The notes below the pieces were generated by a model. That model saw only the letters and a list, made by a program, of their open reading frames with translations. It was not told the origin of the DNA and ran no database searches. Shown one piece after another: positions 35,301 to 48,348 of a stretch of 64,000 nucleotides of DNA. The stretch comes from Thermomicrobiales bacterium (GTDB taxonomy: Bacteria > Chloroflexota > Chloroflexia > Thermomicrobiales > UBA6265): positions 16,094 through 80,093 of the forward strand of contig JAHBVL010000010.1 of the NCBI GenBank assembly GCA_019637585.1. The letters run 5' to 3'. The position numbers and the translations under genes are program-made. How positions within the stretch are numbered: the first letter of the stretch is position 1; the number at the start of each line of letters is the position of its first letter.

Positions 35301-38300
35301 ACATGAAGCCGTCTCCCGGCGGATCGAGCTGTACGAGCTGGTAGCAGGGATGTGGCACGAGGTTGCCCTGGCTGTCGACCGATGTGAAGATCGCGGAGGC
35401 GGACATTGATGTCACAACCCGTTCGACAAGCTGCTCTTCGTCGAGATCGACCGCGAACCAGTCGCCAGAACCCTCGTACCCGTAGGGGATGAACGTCGGG
35501 CGCACGTCAACGACGCCGGACAGACCGTAGAAGTGAGTCAACCCGTCGTTCGCATCGTCCGCGTAGTCGCAGGAGACCGTGGACGGATACATCACCTGGA
35601 AACAGACGCCGGGAACAGCGGCTCCATCCTGGTCCACCAGCGATACCGTGAGAGCGACAGCGCTCTGAACGAAATCAACGGTGAGATAGCGGGTGTTCCA
35701 GTCGCGGATGACGGCGGTTGCCGACGTGAAACTCGAGGAGTATCCAGGAGACGTATAGCCCCTGTAGACCTCGTGCGTCCCTTCTGGTATGCCGTAGAAG
35801 ACAATTCGCCCGTCGATACCGTCGATACCGTCGATACCGTCGTGGTAGTCGCACGCTTCACGGATATCGCCGGCGATGTCGAAGTAGAAGCAGCTGTCGA
35901 CTGGTGCATAGAGGCCATCGACCGTTGTTTCGACGATCAGAGAAGGCGAGAGGTAGACCGTCTGCTGGACCAGCGTCTGGCCAGGTGAGACCGTGAATGC
36001 AACTTCGGTTGCCCAACCGTTGTACTGCTGGAAGGGTTTCACGCCGATGGTATGCGTTCCCTCCTCGAAGGGACCAGGAACGAAGACGACGCCTCCACCC
36101 GATTGGACGGACGTGCACTCCCCAGACCACCCATCAACGGGGCCCGCGCACGCGCCCGGCAAGAGATCTCCGCTCCAGCCGTCGTACACGAAGAGGAGAA
36201 GCGATGCAGCCGCTGGTTCAGGTTCTTCCTGGATGGGGCTGAGCTGGAAGGAGACGCTCCTGAACTGCCCGGCCGAGATGTCGATCTGCTGCCGGGAGTC
36301 CGAAACCAGCTCATAATCCGCCGGTCCATCCACGTGCACAATGCAGTAGCTGCCGGGCGCCAGCTCTTGCCGTACGTAGCCCGACGCATTGGTCGTGACA
36401 GTGTCGACGACCGTGCCCTCGTCGTCGCATGACGCGTCGATGCTCACGATGTCGAACGTTGCGCCGGGTATCCCGGTCGCGATCGTGATCCCGCCGCTGC
36501 CATTCATTTCGTGGTAGATCGTGTGCGACACCACATCGCCCGCTTCCACCGCGAGCGATGGGAGCTCCGCGCCTTCAGCCAGCTTCCACAGCATTGGGGG
36601 TGAGTACGACTCGATCGTCGGGGTGGTTCCGGCCTCGATGTAGAGGTCGATGGTGCTGTCGGACGACGTGGGAATACCGGAGTAGTGATCCTCATCGCAG
36701 ACAGTGGTCTGACCGTTGAACACCGGCTCGCTGAGCGTCACGCAGGCGCCGTCAGCATGTCCCGAACCCATTTCGTAATAGTGGAAGAGCGCGCCGTCAC
36801 CCAGATTCCGAAGGTTGAGCCGAACCAGCCCATAGATCTCGGGGTCCGGACGCGTCGGGAAGGTGGCAAAGGTGAACGTGACGTTCGCCGTTTCCCCTTC
36901 GGTGACCGTGACCGACTGATGGCGCGCCTCTGGATCGTCGAATCCGGGCGGCGTCCAGTTGAGCCAGACACAATACTCACCCGGAGTTACATCCTCGAAA
37001 ACATACACGCCATCGATGTCCGTGACCCGCACAGCGAGCTGCTGGTCTGGTTGATCGCACGTCGTGGCGGTCGTATAGAGACCGACCTGCGCAGCCTCGA
37101 CGGGATGACCATTTCCGTCCTGCACCAGCGCACGAATCGATCCGGGTATGGTGTTTCCGGGGAGGAGAGCATAGCGAATTTCGACATGCGTGACCGAGCC
37201 AGCCACAACCTCCGCCGTGACTGGATCGGGAGTGAGATAGCCTGGGGTCGACCCGGTAGGCGTAAACGTGTGCGTTCCCGGCTCGAGGAGATAGACCAGC
37301 TCGAAGGAGCCGTCGAGAGCCCCGTTGAAGTCGTCGCATTCGGGTCCAGAAAGTGATCCGCCGGGGGCAACGCTGTACCGTACACAGGGATTGATGCCGG
37401 GGCCTACCAGTGGCTCAAGAGTCGCGTCCTGCACTGCGTCAATGACGACGGTGCCGCCCTGCAGTGACTCCAGCACGACGACACTCATCTCACCGACAAC
37501 ATCGAACGTGACGAATTCCGAGTAGAAGTAGCCGATCCCGGACCATCCGGAGACTTCATACCGGCCGGGCGGCAATGCGAAAACAGCAACGCCGTTCGGA
37601 CTGTCGCTTCCCTCGGCGTTGCCTAGTCCCGATGCCACGAGAGGACCAACGCCCTCTCCCGGGACCTCTTCAAAGATTCGAATGTCGCCAACAGGCACGG
37701 GCAGACCTGATGACTTTTCGACGAGATGGAACGTGACAGGAATGGGATCGTTGCCCCACCAGGTCACGATGGTGACTGTCGTGGTGTCGGTCGCGCAGGT
37801 GTTGATCTCATTGCAGACCCGCAGCGAGACGGTGTACTCGCCGGGCTCGCCGAAGGCTGATGCGCTGACCAGTGGCGACGCTTCGTGCGTGTCGCCGGCA
37901 TCGTCGAATGCACCATTGCCATCGAGGTCCCAGGCAAATGCCAGATAGTCGCCGCCAGCGCCGCTGCCATTCAGCGTGACCTGCTCACCCTCGACGACGG
38001 TGTATGGGCCACCTGCGTCGGCGGTGACGGCAATCTTTGTGTAATCCAGATAGACGTTGTATGTGAGGTCGGAACCGGCATAGGCCGCAGGTTCTGGGTT
38101 CACATACCCTGGCACAGTACCGATGGGCGAGAAGACCAATGGGCCTGCCGGGAGCGGAAACGCGTGGGCGTTGTAGACGCCGTCGACGGCTCCGTCGAGG
38201 CTGTCGCAGACCGTGGCAATCGTCACGCCTGGCTCAGCGAGCGTGCCAGAGATGATGTCGACGCACGCGTCCCAGATGTTTGGGTAGCGGAGCGGGTTGG

Positions 38301-41300
38301 AGTCGGCGGCATCCCGGAAGACAATGACTGGCGCGACGCTGTTGCTGTAGTAGGTCAGGTGAACCGCGTCCATGCCGATCGCGACGTTCAGATAGAACGA
38401 AAGGGGCGTGAGGAGTCCATCGGCTCCGAGGGGCGTAACGTGATAGCGGCCGGCTTCGAGCAGCACCTGGAAGAGACTGGGGTCCTGGGGATCCGCATAT
38501 GTGGCTCCCCAGAGTTCCTGCGTGCCGTCCGGACCACCTTCAGGGGCGCTCATCAGAAGGAGACCAACGAAATTCAACGGCTGCCCCGTGCCACCTCTTC
38601 CATCAACGGTCCTGAACTCGACCAGCACATTGGCCACGAGCGGATTGGTGTCGTTGGCGATCTCCTCGCCGTCGTTGAATCCGTCGCCGTCCGTGTCGGG
38701 GTTCAGCGGGTCGGTGAAATGGAAGCCGCGTTCGTCGCCATCGGACAGACCGTCGCCGTCGGTGTCGGCAAGGAGAGGATTGGTGCCGAGCACATTGACT
38801 TCGTACCCGTCGCCGAGGGTGTCGTCGTCGGTGTCGCCATCAAACGGATCGGTACCGAGGAGGAGCTCCTCTTCGTCGGATAGACCGTCGCCGTCGAGGT
38901 CGCCGTCGGTCTGCATCTCTGCGACGACAAACTTCAGCCAGTTGTAGTCCGGTCCGAGGTTCTCGACGATGCCGCAGACGCTCGTCGCGGTCGGATGGGA
39001 GGTCGTCAGGTCAGTCCACCGGTAGGGAAAGTCAGACCGCATCAGCAGCCGGACGAGATACTGCGCCGAGAACGTCGCGCCGGAGTAGTCTGCGCAGATC
39101 TTGACAGGCCCGGAATACGTGCTCGTTATGCTGATGATGCGCCAGTGGAGAGAGTTCTCGAACTCAAAGCCGGTTGGCACGTACGGCAATCCGTACGAGT
39201 ACCGATCGATCATCTGGGTCCAGGCGGTTCCCGCCGTCGTAACGCTGGTGAAGGTCAGCGTGATGCCATCGCCGGCGTAGATCTCGACCTCATTGCCTGT
39301 TGGGACAATCGCCTCATGATAGAGCTGATAGGTCGTCACGCCGTTGTGACCATAGGTGGGGATATACGTGTGTGGACCGCCGCTGGTGACTGTGTATCCA
39401 ACTGGCGGGACATACTGGACGGCGGTGATTTCTCCCGCCGGAAGGACGACTTCGATGATGCCGTCGCCATCTTCCACCGCGGAAATCATTTCCCCGCTCG
39501 GGCCGGTCATGGAGATCGAGGCGCCCGATCCTTCGCCGAGGTGGTTGCCAAGATAGATCTCGAAGCGGAAGAGGTCGGATGGCGCCGCGACGGAGAAAAT
39601 GCCGAGACTTGTCGTCGTACCGCAGATCACGCCATTGACGGGTGCCCCGTCTGAAATGTCCTCCCAGTTGCCTTCGTTGTAGGCGTAGAGGCGCGCTTCT
39701 GCTGGATCGCCAAATGGCTGGCCCGACGCATCCGCGCAGACCTCGATGGATCCGGTGTATTCGGCGGTTGTCAACACCTCCCGCAAAAGCTGACTACGAG
39801 GCGAGAAACCGGGCGGGTGCACATAACCGTACGATGGATATCGCGCCCAGGTCGTTCCCGATGTATCGAGCTGATCGAATGTGAGCGTGAATCCCTGACC
39901 GGCGTCGATTCGGACGTTCTGGCCGGCGTCAGTGTTCGATTCGCTCAGATAGATGACCGACTGGCTGCCCCCGCCACTGGCAAGTACTGTGCGGGAAGAC
40001 GGAGATGGGGAGTTCAGCATCTCGTATCCGGCTGGAGGGGTCACTTCAGTGATGTAGTAGATACCGGGAGGCGGATAGAGGAAAACGTACCCATCGAGGC
40101 CAGAGTGATCATCGGCATCGCACATTGTGTAGGTTTGTTGGGTCGCGTCATTGATCACCGTCATGCACCCATCGACGGTGTCATCGACAGGCACGACTGG
40201 GATGTTTGTCCAGTTGTCGTAAAACGTGATGCTGACCATTCCCCCGTAACTCTGGGTCAGCATGATGGGCGTGAGGTCTGCCTGCGGCCCGGTGCACAGT
40301 TCAGTGTCCGTGGGGAAGCTGGCAAGGTCCAGCGCTGTCCACCATCCGGGAATCGCTGAATAGAGAAAGATGTTCCCGTACGCAGAGAAATCCACCGGAT
40401 CGTACTGAATGCAGAGGGAAACACTGCCGTTGTACGACCCACCGGTCACGGTGAGTGCGAATGCCTGCGTTTCGGAAGGATTCGGGAGCTGGTCCGGTTG
40501 GTAACCTGAATATGAGTTGGGATCGATCGGCGAGGCGGTCAGCATCGCAGTTTCCTCGATCTGATCGAAGGTCACGGTGATGTTCGGGAAGCCGTCCGGA
40601 GAGAGTTGGACGTTCTCGAGCATCGCTGGCGCTGGTTCTTCGCCGTTGGGGGTGTCGTCGCAGAGATCCCCCAGCCCGTCCTGATCGGTATCGAGCTGGT
40701 CGGGGTTGGCGACCGTGGGGCAGTTGTCGTTCGCGTCGTCGATGCCGTCGTCGTCGGAATCGAGCGCCGCCGCAACGCAGTACCCGGTCGCCGGGTCGAT
40801 TTCGAAGCCGGCGTTACAGGCCGGAGGTGCACGTGGATCGGTGCCTTGCGCGACTTCGAATCCATCCGAAAACCCGTCGCCGTCGGTGTCCGCGTTTAGC
40901 GGATCCGTGTTGTAGATGTTGACTTCGTCGCCGTCCAGCAGCCCGTCAGCATCATGATCCGGATTCCACGGATCGGTTCCCCAGGTGATGACCTCGGCAT
41001 AGTCCGATAGTCCGTCACTGTCGGAATCGGACTGGAGTGGCAACGTGAACCATGTCCACACCTCGTCGCCGTCGAGGAGTCCATCCCCGTCGCTGTCCGC
41101 GATCAACGGTGACGTGCCCTGGATGGTCTCATCTCCATCGCCAAGACCATCGTCGTCCGAATCGGGGTCGGTCGGACTTGTTCCGTAGGTATAGACCTCC
41201 TCTCCGTCGAGCAGGCCGTCGCCATCCGAATCGGGGTTGTTGATGTCGGTGCCCCAGACCGCTTCTTCATCGTCATAGAGCCCGTCATTGTCAGAGTCGG

Positions 41301-41415
41301 TCTGGGCAGCAGCGTCGTTGACAGGCAACGGCGCAATGGCCGCGAATGGCGTCAGGAGCGACGCGAGCAACGTGACGATGACCAACCACTGCGTGAGTTT
41401 CCTGATGCTCGCCAT
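30031..41415 (-). CDS. Giant secreted modular protein (3794 aa) with TSP3, PKD, Cna-B-like and Ig-like repeats
   Basis: A 3794-residue protein with start ATG at 41415 and GGGAGAGAG upstream. The signal peptide (1-37) ends DAAAQ. Residues 39-255 and about 835-930 hold thrombospondin type 3-like calcium-binding repeats ([13 protein letters not shown]...YGTDPLNPD). A PKD domain lies at about 1125-1225 ([29 protein letters not shown]). Residues about 1290-2900 carry many prealbumin/Cna-B-like modules, one with [10 protein letters not shown] encoded by a 9-bp DNA repeat near 35810. Seven Ig-like repeats end the protein at ELT. There is no LPxTG or transmembrane anchor, so attachment may be by crystalline self-association or another partner. 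Probably a surface fibre, adhesin or S-layer-like protein. Frame intact throughout. Confidence 0.85.
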   Translation of the reverse strand: MASIRKLTQWLVIVTLLASLLTPFAAIAPLPVNDAAAQTDSDNDGLYDDEEAVWGTDINNPDSDGDGLLDGEEVYTYGTSPTDPDSDDDGLGDGDETIQGTSPLIADSDGDGLLDGDEVWTWFTLPLQSDSDSDGLSDYAEVITWGTDPWNPDHDADGLLDGDEVNIYNTDPLNADTDGDGFSDGFEVAQGTDPRAPPACNAGFEIDPATGYCVAAALDSDDDGIDDANDNCPTVANPDQLDTDQDGLGDLCDDTPNGEEPAPAMLENVQLSPDGFPNITVTFDQIEETAMLTASPIDPNSYSGYQPDQLPNPSETQAFALTVTGGSYNGSVSLCIQYDPVDFSAYGNIFLYSAIPGWWTALDLASFPTDTELCTGPQADLTPIMLTQSYGGMVSITFYDNWTNIPVVPVDDTVDGCMTVINDATQQTYTMCDADDHSGLDGYVFLYPPPGIYYITEVTPPAGYEMLNSPSPSSRTVLASGGGSQSVIYLSESNTDAGQNVRIDAGQGFTLTFDQLDTSGTTWARYPSYGYVHPPGFSPRSQLLREVLTTAEYTGSIEVCADASGQPFGDPAEARLYAYNEGNWEDISDGAPVNGVICGTTTSLGIFSVAAPSDLFRFEIYLGNHLGEGSGASISMTGPSGEMISAVEDGDGIIEVVLPAGEITAVQYVPPVGYTVTSGGPHTYIPTYGHNGVTTYQLYHEAIVPTGNEVEIYAGDGITLTFTSVTTAGTAWTQMIDRYSYGLPYVPTGFEFENSLHWRIISITSTYSGPVKICADYSGATFSAQYLVRLLMRSDFPYRWTDLTTSHPTATSVCGIVENLGPDYNWLKFVVAEMQTDGDLDGDGLSDEEELLLGTDPFDGDTDDDTLGDGYEVNVLGTNPLLADTDGDGLSDGDERGFHFTDPLNPDTDGDGFNDGEEIANDTNPLVANVLVEFRTVDGRGGTGQPLNFVGLLLMSAPEGGPDGTQELWGATYADPQDPSLFQVLLEAGRYHVTPLGADGLLTPLSFYLNVAIGMDAVHLTYYSNSVAPVIVFRDAADSNPLRYPNIWDACVDIISGTLAEPGVTIATVCDSLDGAVDGVYNAHAFPLPAGPLVFSPIGTVPGYVNPEPAAYAGSDLTYNVYLDYTKIAVTADAGGPYTVVEGEQVTLNGSGAGGDYLAFAWDLDGNGAFDDAGDTHEASPLVSASAFGEPGEYTVSLRVCNEINTCATDTTTVTIVTWWGNDPIPVTFHLVEKSSGLPVPVGDIRIFEEVPGEGVGPLVASGLGNAEGSDSPNGVAVFALPPGRYEVSGWSGIGYFYSEFVTFDVVGEMSVVVLESLQGGTVVIDAVQDATLEPLVGPGINPCVRYSVAPGGSLSGPECDDFNGALDGSFELVYLLEPGTHTFTPTGSTPGYLTPDPVTAEVVAGSVTHVEIRYALLPGNTIPGSIRALVQDGNGHPVEAAQVGLYTTATTCDQPDQQLAVRVTDIDGVYVFEDVTPGEYCVWLNWTPPGFDDPEARHQSVTVTEGETANVTFTFATFPTRPDPEIYGLVRLNLRNLGDGALFHYYEMGSGHADGACVTLSEPVFNGQTTVCDEDHYSGIPTSSDSTIDLYIEAGTTPTIESYSPPMLWKLAEGAELPSLAVEAGDVVSHTIYHEMNGSGGITIATGIPGATFDIVSIDASCDDEGTVVDTVTTNASGYVRQELAPGSYCIVHVDGPADYELVSDSRQQIDISAGQFRSVSFQLSPIQEEPEPAAASLLLFVYDGWSGDLLPGACAGPVDGWSGECTSVQSGGGVVFVPGPFEEGTHTIGVKPFQQYNGWATEVAFTVSPGQTLVQQTVYLSPSLIVETTVDGLYAPVDSCFYFDIAGDIREACDYHDGIDGIDGIDGRIVFYGIPEGTHEVYRGYTSPGYSSSFTSATAVIRDWNTRYLTVDFVQSAVALTVSLVDQDGAAVPGVCFQVMYPSTVSCDYADDANDGLTHFYGLSGVVDVRPTFIPYGYEGSGDWFAVDLDEEQLVERVVTSMSASAIFTSVDSQGNLVPHPCYQLVQLDPPGDGFMSCDQNWNDAGVNPIDGVATFFGLPPGDYQLTQYLSESYGFQVIEPRIVTIGESEPLELTFIMDRLELDQAVIVTSTDEHGSMAPGACYMLVGPSGSYWPSVCDDSDGSNDGITIINDRWNNILDGDYTLVTTRAPEWLYERRTTDLHIGSERPVEITVQHWGAVPNTPAGTNVVVNTLGTVQAVVTFSEVASAGYTYAWASGGNAPTPEGFDGDTGFGVSFNTSAEYSGPVTICVPLSARSFDLPDTVRFFVSIDGVWTDITSGGVSNGMVCAEVATLEAEYGSGTYVLAEPIVYGNLEFTFVDDEGNPLAGLGGCLHLQSSTWSRWGCAGENGTGVIANVESGPVNLTTDPDPAGYVRSENFPWHIAIPANDTLSIDVPFQVDVNRQVMVVVNITDEQGNPVGTSCVGSWVETDVPNSYCQSDYDSDGTFAWSQFTDSGAFTIAVKGNYYLEEWSEVRSVIVEPGQMLVEEVFVLERSAIIAATHQGQSQDVMFCVQLQATASPSYAYVCGQQDGDATPLDIWGLPPGEYSVQLVHLRGATAPSFSPYLVVHDGSSPLEINIEIEPAAPVLVVTTTDGQGNPAVGACFFLSVSDGASLCDEDDGSFDGIVTFHTGTGEGSLYQWRPSVGNHYDWSPVAIDLGQTAAIDIVNPPKHASLVITYEDELGNPILGACFRIWQGTSHLDDPCDGYDSPGYAVDGVTRSYDLEPGTYRISGFMETFARHALFDDETVVVVDGVSTHVTITAQTLSDPYVVVNSVDAANTPAPGGCYHLYRTGSISWGPVCDADDGQNDGQTSIFLPYQSIGIGQYWIIESTAPTGLAKAPATSVTLVDARPVTMTLVHDGYLSPPNTAAGSGSTFTDPGTGITLTFDNVTQAGTTTVTVDTNPPALPAGFSIDTALFFDISTTALFEGMIEICLPYEPAAFADPEALQLLHFAGDWIAITSGNDTVNGIICGWTSSLSPFAIAEPEVLAPPMVISPFQSPVVAGGVTSMVGGTAINLRFTVKQEGVTLTDPAVIASVTYQPCATATDPVAIPGLTWTGSRFQVRWTTPEIDGCFIVSATTTDGAMTVAEFELTGNPGIHTINGFLSPVLMDGVNSLEGGKTVQVRFQVYRDEDRVTDVGIVDSLTSTQVDCVSGEAIGGSVAIAGLAYASNRFQTVWTTPEIDGCFQLRAEAAGAVATASFELWGNSGWYEFGAGFLAPVVTGGVTEMIGGNTLIIRFKVTLNGDLQTDPSVISTLRVQEIDCSTGSALDGVAPIQIAGLTYASNRFQTTWLTPEVDTCYLLHAEAVDGQFIESTIELTGNPGILTIDGFQSPVLMDGVNSLEGGKPVNVRFYIYRDEDRVSDLSYLDALGYQQVECGDASVLIGEFVALPEPVVVNKRFQTTWTTPEIDGCFQLIAKVEGDSITADYELWGNSGLYEFGAGFLSPIVMGNHLHEGGRNLAVRFKVTLNGDLVSDTGVITDLSYVEIDCTSGAEIDGGLAGSLLAGLTFASNRFNASWATPEVDTCFRLRAEASDGQAMSTQIELYGNPGIITVDGFLSPVLMESVNSLEGGKSISLRFRIYRDEDRMSDLGLVESLAWQQVDCGTGDLIGGSNSIGGVSYTGSRFETTWVSPEIDGCFLVTATAAGGDSATAEFTLWGNSGLYEVSTFTSPVLMGQPNVYAGGTKVWLRFAVTFNGDVVSELSSVASLTYTPVSCEDGSALGSPQAISGLAFATNKFQVRWTTPSSPGCYAVTATTVDDVSITASFELT

Positions 41416-41552
41416 GACTCTCTCCCAATCCTCGCCCGGTCTGTTTCCAGACCTCGATCAGCACACCGACTTGCCGCTGGCAGGCGCCAGTTCTCTCGAT
41501 CATGCGGCTGCATTTGGGATCTGAATGTGCTCTGCGACACACCTTGAACGAA

Positions 41553-41578
41553 CCCCTCTCCCGCGGTCGGGAGAGGGG
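41553..41578. terminator. GC-rich palindrome between the giant protein and GH51 genes
   Basis: Perfect 11-bp arms CCCCTCTCCCG (41553-41563) and CGGGAGAGGGG (41568-41578) with loop CGGT, followed by CAGGGGTGAGGGGAGCG. This word combination resembles dispersed extragenic palindromes seen in many genomes; it could end the upstream-facing transcript but has no T tract. Confidence 0.6.
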
Positions 41579-41682
41579 CAGGGGTGAGGGGAGCGAGGCG
41601 GTCGATCCCGCCGCTACCCATCCCCAGAAGGGAGATGAAGATCAGACGTGATCGCGGTCCGCTTCTAGCTGCCGAGCGGTAG

Positions 41683-44914
<3,232 letters not shown>

Positions 44915-44921
<7 letters not shown>

Positions 44922-45156
44922 TTCATAGTTCATAGTTGATAGTGCATAGAAGTCCGGAGTCCGAAGTCCGGAGTCCGAGGTCCGCAGTCCGAAGTCCGCA
45001 GTCCGAGGTCCGAAGCTCGGGATCGGTGGTCCGGGCTCAAGGACGTCGAGCATCGGACCCTGCCCTACAGCCGGCATAACCTTTCTATGCACTATGAACC
45101 ATGCACTATCAACTATTCACTATCAACCATCAACTATGCACTATGAACTATGCGCT
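44915..45156. repeat. Composite heptamer array filling the gap between two convergent genes
   Basis: Starts as TTCATAG x3, TTGATAG, TGCATAG (44915-44949), the first units supplying the amidase stop codon. It continues with about ten AGTCCGA/AGTCCGG/GGTCCGC units to 45020, then 64 bases of unique DNA. It ends (45085-45156) with about ten inverted units of the TTCATAG type, the last reaching the stop codon of the minus-strand deacylase gene. The two outer arms are inverted copies and could pair. Confidence 0.9.
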
Positions 45157-46186
45157 ACTCCCCGTTCAATACCGCCTCCGCCTCGATCGGTTGTCCCGTG
45201 ACGAAAACGCTATCACCGGCGAGGGTTGGGGTGGTAGCCCGGATGACGGTCAGGATGCCGTCCAGTGGCGCGGTGAAGACCCGGGGGGCGCGCTCGGGGG
45301 TGGCGGGGAACCAGAGACGGCCGACGGGATCACCCTTCTGCACCGCATCGCCCGGTTCGAGCAGGTTCTCCCAGAAGCCGGGTTCGTCGGTATTGACGTA
45401 ATTCTCGGGATCCCGGCCGTCGAGAATGATGGCGGGCGCTTTCCCTAGCGATTCGCGGGTTTGCAGCGCTCCCTTGAGCACACCTTCGTGGCGAAGCACG
45501 TTGGTGAGACCGCTCCACGCCAGCTGATGCACGTAAGCCGGCACCCGCCCGCCGCCGCCCAGTTCGGTGGTGATGACCGTTTTGCCCTGGTCCTCGGCTT
45601 CGACCGGCAGGAGCCCGGTGCCGTTGACGTCGATATAAAGGAAGTGATAGTCGCTATTCCAGGCGAGCATCCCCTCCAGCATCGCCTTGCGCTGAGCGGG
45701 ATTGTCGACCACATGCATGTGGGAGCAGGGGAGAAAGAAGAAGGCGTTGCCGCCGGAGTGCATGTCGATGACCACGTCGGCCATGGGGAAAAGGACGCGG
45801 GTGAAGTAGTCGGCGATCTGCTCGGCGGGAGGACCATCCGGCCGGCCGGGAAAAGACCGGTTGAAATTGACCCCTGAGGGCCACAGCCGGGTGAATGCCC
45901 AGGCGGCTTCGACCGAGATGACCGGAATGATGATGATCCGGCCAGTGACATCCGCCGCCTCGATTTCGTCGATCAGGCGGAGTGCCGCAATCTGTCCTTC
46001 GTACTCGTTGCCATGATTGCCGCCCGTGACCAGCACAGTCGGTCCTTCGCCATTGGTGATGCAGGCGATCGGGATCAAGTCGTATGCCCAGCCGCCATTG
46101 TTGGAGATGCGGGGGTATCGCAACCGGCCGATCTGCTTGCCCGGTGCGGAAAGGTCGATGGACGACGTGACGGATGGTGCGTTCAT
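45155..46186 (-). CDS. Succinylglutamate desuccinylase/aspartoacylase-family deacylase (DoeB-like)
   Basis: A 343-residue zinc carboxypeptidase-fold enzyme. Zinc ligands are in TGGNHGNEYEGQ (His and Glu) and in VVIDMHSGGNA (His). An arginine-containing NFNRSFPGRPDG substrate motif follows the first. The C-terminal region forms the typical beta domain with a biotinyl-lipoyl-like ending (GDPVGRLWFPATPERAP, then VFTAPLDGILTVIRATTP). The start ATG at 46186 has GGGAG close upstream; the longer frame to 46354 is not supported. It probably removes an acyl group from an N-acyl amino acid; no ectoine genes are nearby, so the exact substrate is open. Confidence 0.88.
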   Translation of the reverse strand: MNAPSVTSSIDLSAPGKQIGRLRYPRISNNGGWAYDLIPIACITNGEGPTVLVTGGNHGNEYEGQIAALRLIDEIEAADVTGRIIIIPVISVEAAWAFTRLWPSGVNFNRSFPGRPDGPPAEQIADYFTRVLFPMADVVIDMHSGGNAFFFLPCSHMHVVDNPAQRKAMLEGMLAWNSDYHFLYIDVNGTGLLPVEAEDQGKTVITTELGGGGRVPAYVHQLAWSGLTNVLRHEGVLKGALQTRESLGKAPAIILDGRDPENYVNTDEPGFWENLLEPGDAVQKGDPVGRLWFPATPERAPRVFTAPLDGILTVIRATTPTLAGDSVFVTGQPIEAEAVLNGE

Positions 46187-46401
46187 AGTGCTCCCAGACG
46201 AGAAGAGGTGGCTCGCAATGCATCCTGCTCGGGACGGACGCTTGCGCGAACATACGGCGAATGGGGGCGACGCGCAAGCGGGGGAACGGAGCCGGCAGCG
46301 GGCGGCTGGCAGCGGGCAGAACCACAGGCCCGGGTTATTCAGTAGCGGCTGCAAAGATCTCTTGAGATGGGAGCCTGAGTCATCTGCGTTTCCGCGAAAT
46401 C

Positions 46402-46455
46402 CGCCCGGCCGTCAACGGGCCGGGCTCACAATGCGAAGGTCCTTCAGACCTGAGG
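46402..46455. repeat. Dispersed repeat family 2, copy A
   Basis: The hairpin GCCCGGCC/GGCCGGGC (46403-46410 with 46418-46425) is followed by CACAATGCGAAGGTCC and CAGACCTGAG. This matches 54245-54300 almost base for base (CACAGTGCGACGGTCC, GGACCTGAG there). No ORF. It lies in a 215-base stretch with nothing else assignable, upstream of the deacylase gene. Confidence 0.75.
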
Positions 46456-47098
46456 CGCGGCCCCGGTAGGGGCATCGCACCGTGAGCGTCGCCGTTTACG
46501 GCGTCGCGGACGCCCGGACAGCGTAGTCCAGGTTTGCCGCAATCTGCCGAGCCAAAGGGGTGTTCGCGCAGGGGCGCCTCACTGAATGGTCCGGGCCAGT
46601 GTGTCCATCGAAGCCTGGGGTCCGGCGACTGCCCGCTGCCCGCTCAAAATGATGCGGCGATGGGTGGAGGAGAGGTACCCATCGCCGCAGAGCATTTGAA
46701 TGAGCCAGCTCATGGCTGGTGGGCTGGCTCCCGATTGTTGCCGCACTATTTCGAGCCTGGAGGCGAGCGTTGTCATGTCGCCGCTTCGCTGAGCTCTTTC
46801 CCAATTGCCGGCGCGACCTGCCCGATCGTCTTATCTGGGCTGTGTCGCGCCCGATCCGGATAGCTGATGATCGCGGTGACCACCTGGCCTTGCGATTCAA
46901 CCCGGGGAGCGCCGCGAATGTCGTCCCCTGGTTGGTCGAAGCATTTCGAATCCGGATGCTGTGTACCCTCTTACGCAACCATGATCCATTAGCGCTGCTG
47001 GCAGTTGTCCATTACCTGCCAGTGACTACGAGTGTGCCTTCCGGATCGTTCCGTCACCACACGCACTACCCACGCGCCAGCGGCAGCTTCTGCCGGTG
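46456..47098. other. Gene-poor stretch
   Basis: No ORF in these 643 bases has a convincing ribosome site and protein-like composition; a 65-codon minus-strand frame at 46579-46776 was considered but has no ribosome site. A hairpin CTGGCAG/CTGCCAG lies at about 46999-47023. Outer arms GCGCCAGC and GCTGGCGC at the end of the 67-residue gene could form a terminator-like structure. Confidence 0.35.
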
Positions 47099-47302
47099 TC
47101 AGCTGGCGCTGCCGCGCGGCATTCGCCACGATTCGCCCTGCTCAGCGAGAACATCCCGCGTGACGCCGATCGTCGAGTTGGGGTCGTTTTCCATCCACGA
47201 CGCTACCGGGCGGTCACGAATGAGGTCGCGAGCGTCGAAACCAACGAATGCAGCGAAGAGACCGAGACTCAACACGCCGGCAATCCCATACACAATTTCC
47301 AT
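47099..47302 (-). CDS. Small single-pass membrane protein (67 aa)
   Basis: The ATG at 47302 has GGAGG seven bases upstream. Residues 2-22 are a hydrophobic helix (EIVYGIAGVLSLGLFAAFVG). A charged tail follows, with FDARDLIRDRPVASWMENDP. The opposite strand carries a longer open frame (46719-47738) but its composition is not protein-like, so the minus frame is preferred. It is one of a chain of very small minus-strand genes. Function unknown. Confidence 0.55.
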   Translation of the reverse strand: MEIVYGIAGVLSLGLFAAFVGFDARDLIRDRPVASWMENDPNSTIGVTRDVLAEQGESWRMPRGSAS

Positions 47303-47501
47303 CACATCCTCCATTCCGGTAGGTTCCAATTACTCATTAGTCGCCGGTTGCCTCTTCAAATCGACAACCCCATTGTCCGGTTCTTGCGCTTCACTGCTGA
47401 GGCGCAACGCCAACGCATTGGCGACGCGTCCGGCCCCGTGCCCGGTCGACCGTCCCGTTGTCCTGCGGTTCAGGCAGGCAAACGAGACGGTACGACGCTT
47501 C

Positions 47502-47750
47502 TTAGCACGACAGGCTCATGGAGACGTTGTCTCCGGCCAGTTCATCGGCCTGGCGGCCGGACTCATCGATGTGAATCCATTCGCCCGCCGAGATCAGCGA
47601 CCGGCCAACCATCCTGCGGACTCCCGCGAAGCGAGCCCCCTGGCGGCTTCTCGAAACATCTCTGAGCATCTGGCGGCGGTCCGTGTTTCGGACCATTTCC
47701 TGGTGTTCCATCATCGCCAGATCGAGTATCACCATTGAATTGCGATCCAT
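47502..47750 (-). CDS. Small charged hypothetical protein (82 aa)
   Basis: The ATG at 47750 has AAGGGA ten bases upstream; the GTG at 47759 is an alternative. The protein has a helical, Arg- and Met-rich first half (EHQEMVRNTDRRQMLRDVSR) and a segment RRMVGRSLISAGEWIHID. This layout recalls short actinobacterial and chloroflexal proteins of unknown function with a basic helix and a '..G..LI.AG..L' motif. No signal or membrane helix. It lies in the same minus-strand chain as the 67-residue protein. Function unknown. Confidence 0.5.
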   Translation of the reverse strand: MDRNSMVILDLAMMEHQEMVRNTDRRQMLRDVSRSRQGARFAGVRRMVGRSLISAGEWIHIDESGRQADELAGDNVSMSLSC

Positions 47751-47854
47751 GACCGTCACATTCCCTTCTTAGATTCGGGCCGACCATTGGTCCGCCCCTA
47801 CTTCAATCGGTTTTGACCGCGCCGGAATCGATCGAGTCCGGCTCATCTACTGCG

Positions 47855-47890
47855 TCAGCGAACCTTGCTCGCCGGATTGAAGTTGTGCAT
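47855..47890 (-). CDS. Possible 11-residue peptide with strong ribosome site
   Basis: On the minus strand GGAAGGAGAG is followed nine bases later by an ATG (47890) and a 12-codon frame ending TGA at 47855. The product would be MHNFNPASKVR. A hairpin, GGAACCG/CGGTTCC (47942-47963), lies upstream. It may be a leader peptide for the 82-residue gene downstream. It is too short to be certain. Confidence 0.35.
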   Translation of the reverse strand: MHNFNPASKVR

Positions 47891-48014
47891 CGTGACACTC
47901 TCCTTCCCACACGGTTTTGTTCTTCCGCTCCGCTATCTGTGGGAACCGGACGTCTGCGGTTCCGGTAGTACATAGGACGACTGGCCAGGTCATCCGTGAG
48001 ATCAAAATGGGTAC

Positions 48015-48045
48015 AAAAAACCCTGGTCTCTTTGCCGAGCCAGGG
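48015..48045 (-). terminator. Rho-independent terminator after the 29-residue ORF
   Basis: On the minus strand CCCTGG, one bulged base and CTC pair with GAG and CCAGGG (48021-48045), followed by six T residues (48015-48020 on this strand as AAAAAA). The GC stem plus T6 makes it the clearest intrinsic terminator in the window. It lies about 40 bases past the stop of the small ORF. Confidence 0.85.
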
Positions 48046-48083
48046 AAGTTCGATGCTCCATCGATTGGTGCGACACTCGCGTG

Positions 48084-48173
48084 TCACCCACGTTGTATGC
48101 ATCCCTCCCGGGGACGGCGATTCACGGTCTGGCGGGCACCATACCCGTGCAGATTGATCAGCATCTTCACCAT
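48084..48173 (-). CDS. 29-residue peptide gene with near-perfect Shine-Dalgarno
   Basis: On the minus strand AAAGGAGG is followed seven bases later by an ATG (48173). The 30-codon frame ends TGA at 48084. The product begins MVKMLINLHGYGARQTV and is basic, with one Cys near the end. It is framed by a promoter-like pair (48246-48277), a 9-bp hairpin (48223-48243) and a terminator with T6 (48015-48045), so the whole is a compact transcription unit of about 230 bases. It could be a small protein, a leader peptide or the coding part of a dual-function RNA. Confidence 0.5.
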   Translation of the reverse strand: MVKMLINLHGYGARQTVNRRPREGCIQRG

Positions 48174-48222
48174 TGGAACCCTCCTTTCCGTTGCGAGCCG
48201 TTTCCGGCGCATCATTATCGTG

Positions 48223-48243
48223 CCGGCCCGATCTTCGGGCCGG
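48223..48243 (-). promoter_or_regulatory. Perfect hairpin in the 5' leader of the 29-residue ORF
   Basis: CCGGCCCGA (48223-48231) pairs perfectly with TCGGGCCGG (48235-48243) across a three-base loop. It lies just after the putative -10 box and about 50 bases before the start codon on the minus strand. It could stabilise the 5' end of the RNA or serve as an operator. Confidence 0.55.
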
Positions 48244-48245
48244 TC

Positions 48246-48277
48246 ACTATACTTTCACGGATTCCGCCAGAAGTCAA
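48246..48277 (-). promoter_or_regulatory. Sigma-A-like promoter reading leftwards
   Basis: On the minus strand TTGACT (48272-48277) precedes TATAGT (48246-48251) by 20 bases, or AAGTAT (48249-48254) by 17. It is well placed to drive the 29-residue ORF. The same 175-base gap must also contain the promoter of the divergent YYY gene, which I could not define. Confidence 0.45.
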
Positions 48278-48348
48278 TAGGGAGTTCCGAGCCGTCTTCC
48301 GTGTAGCATTCGGTCAAAGCGAATCGGCGTCATGCTGGGAAGGGAAAC

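Noticed and set aside
35790-35850. [10 protein letters not shown]-coding 9-bp repeat as a separate mobile element
   Set aside because: It is an in-frame short expansion within the giant gene, without flanking duplication.
46579-46776. A 65-codon minus-strand frame (begins MTTLASRLEIV)
   Set aside because: Protein-like at its start but without a Shine-Dalgarno sequence or family resemblance; left out as unsupported.
46719-47738. A 339-codon plus-strand open frame
   Set aside because: Its composition is Arg/Ser/Pro-rich without recognisable motifs and it has no ribosome site. It runs antisense to two small minus-strand ORFs with good ribosome sites and protein-like hydrophobic patterns.
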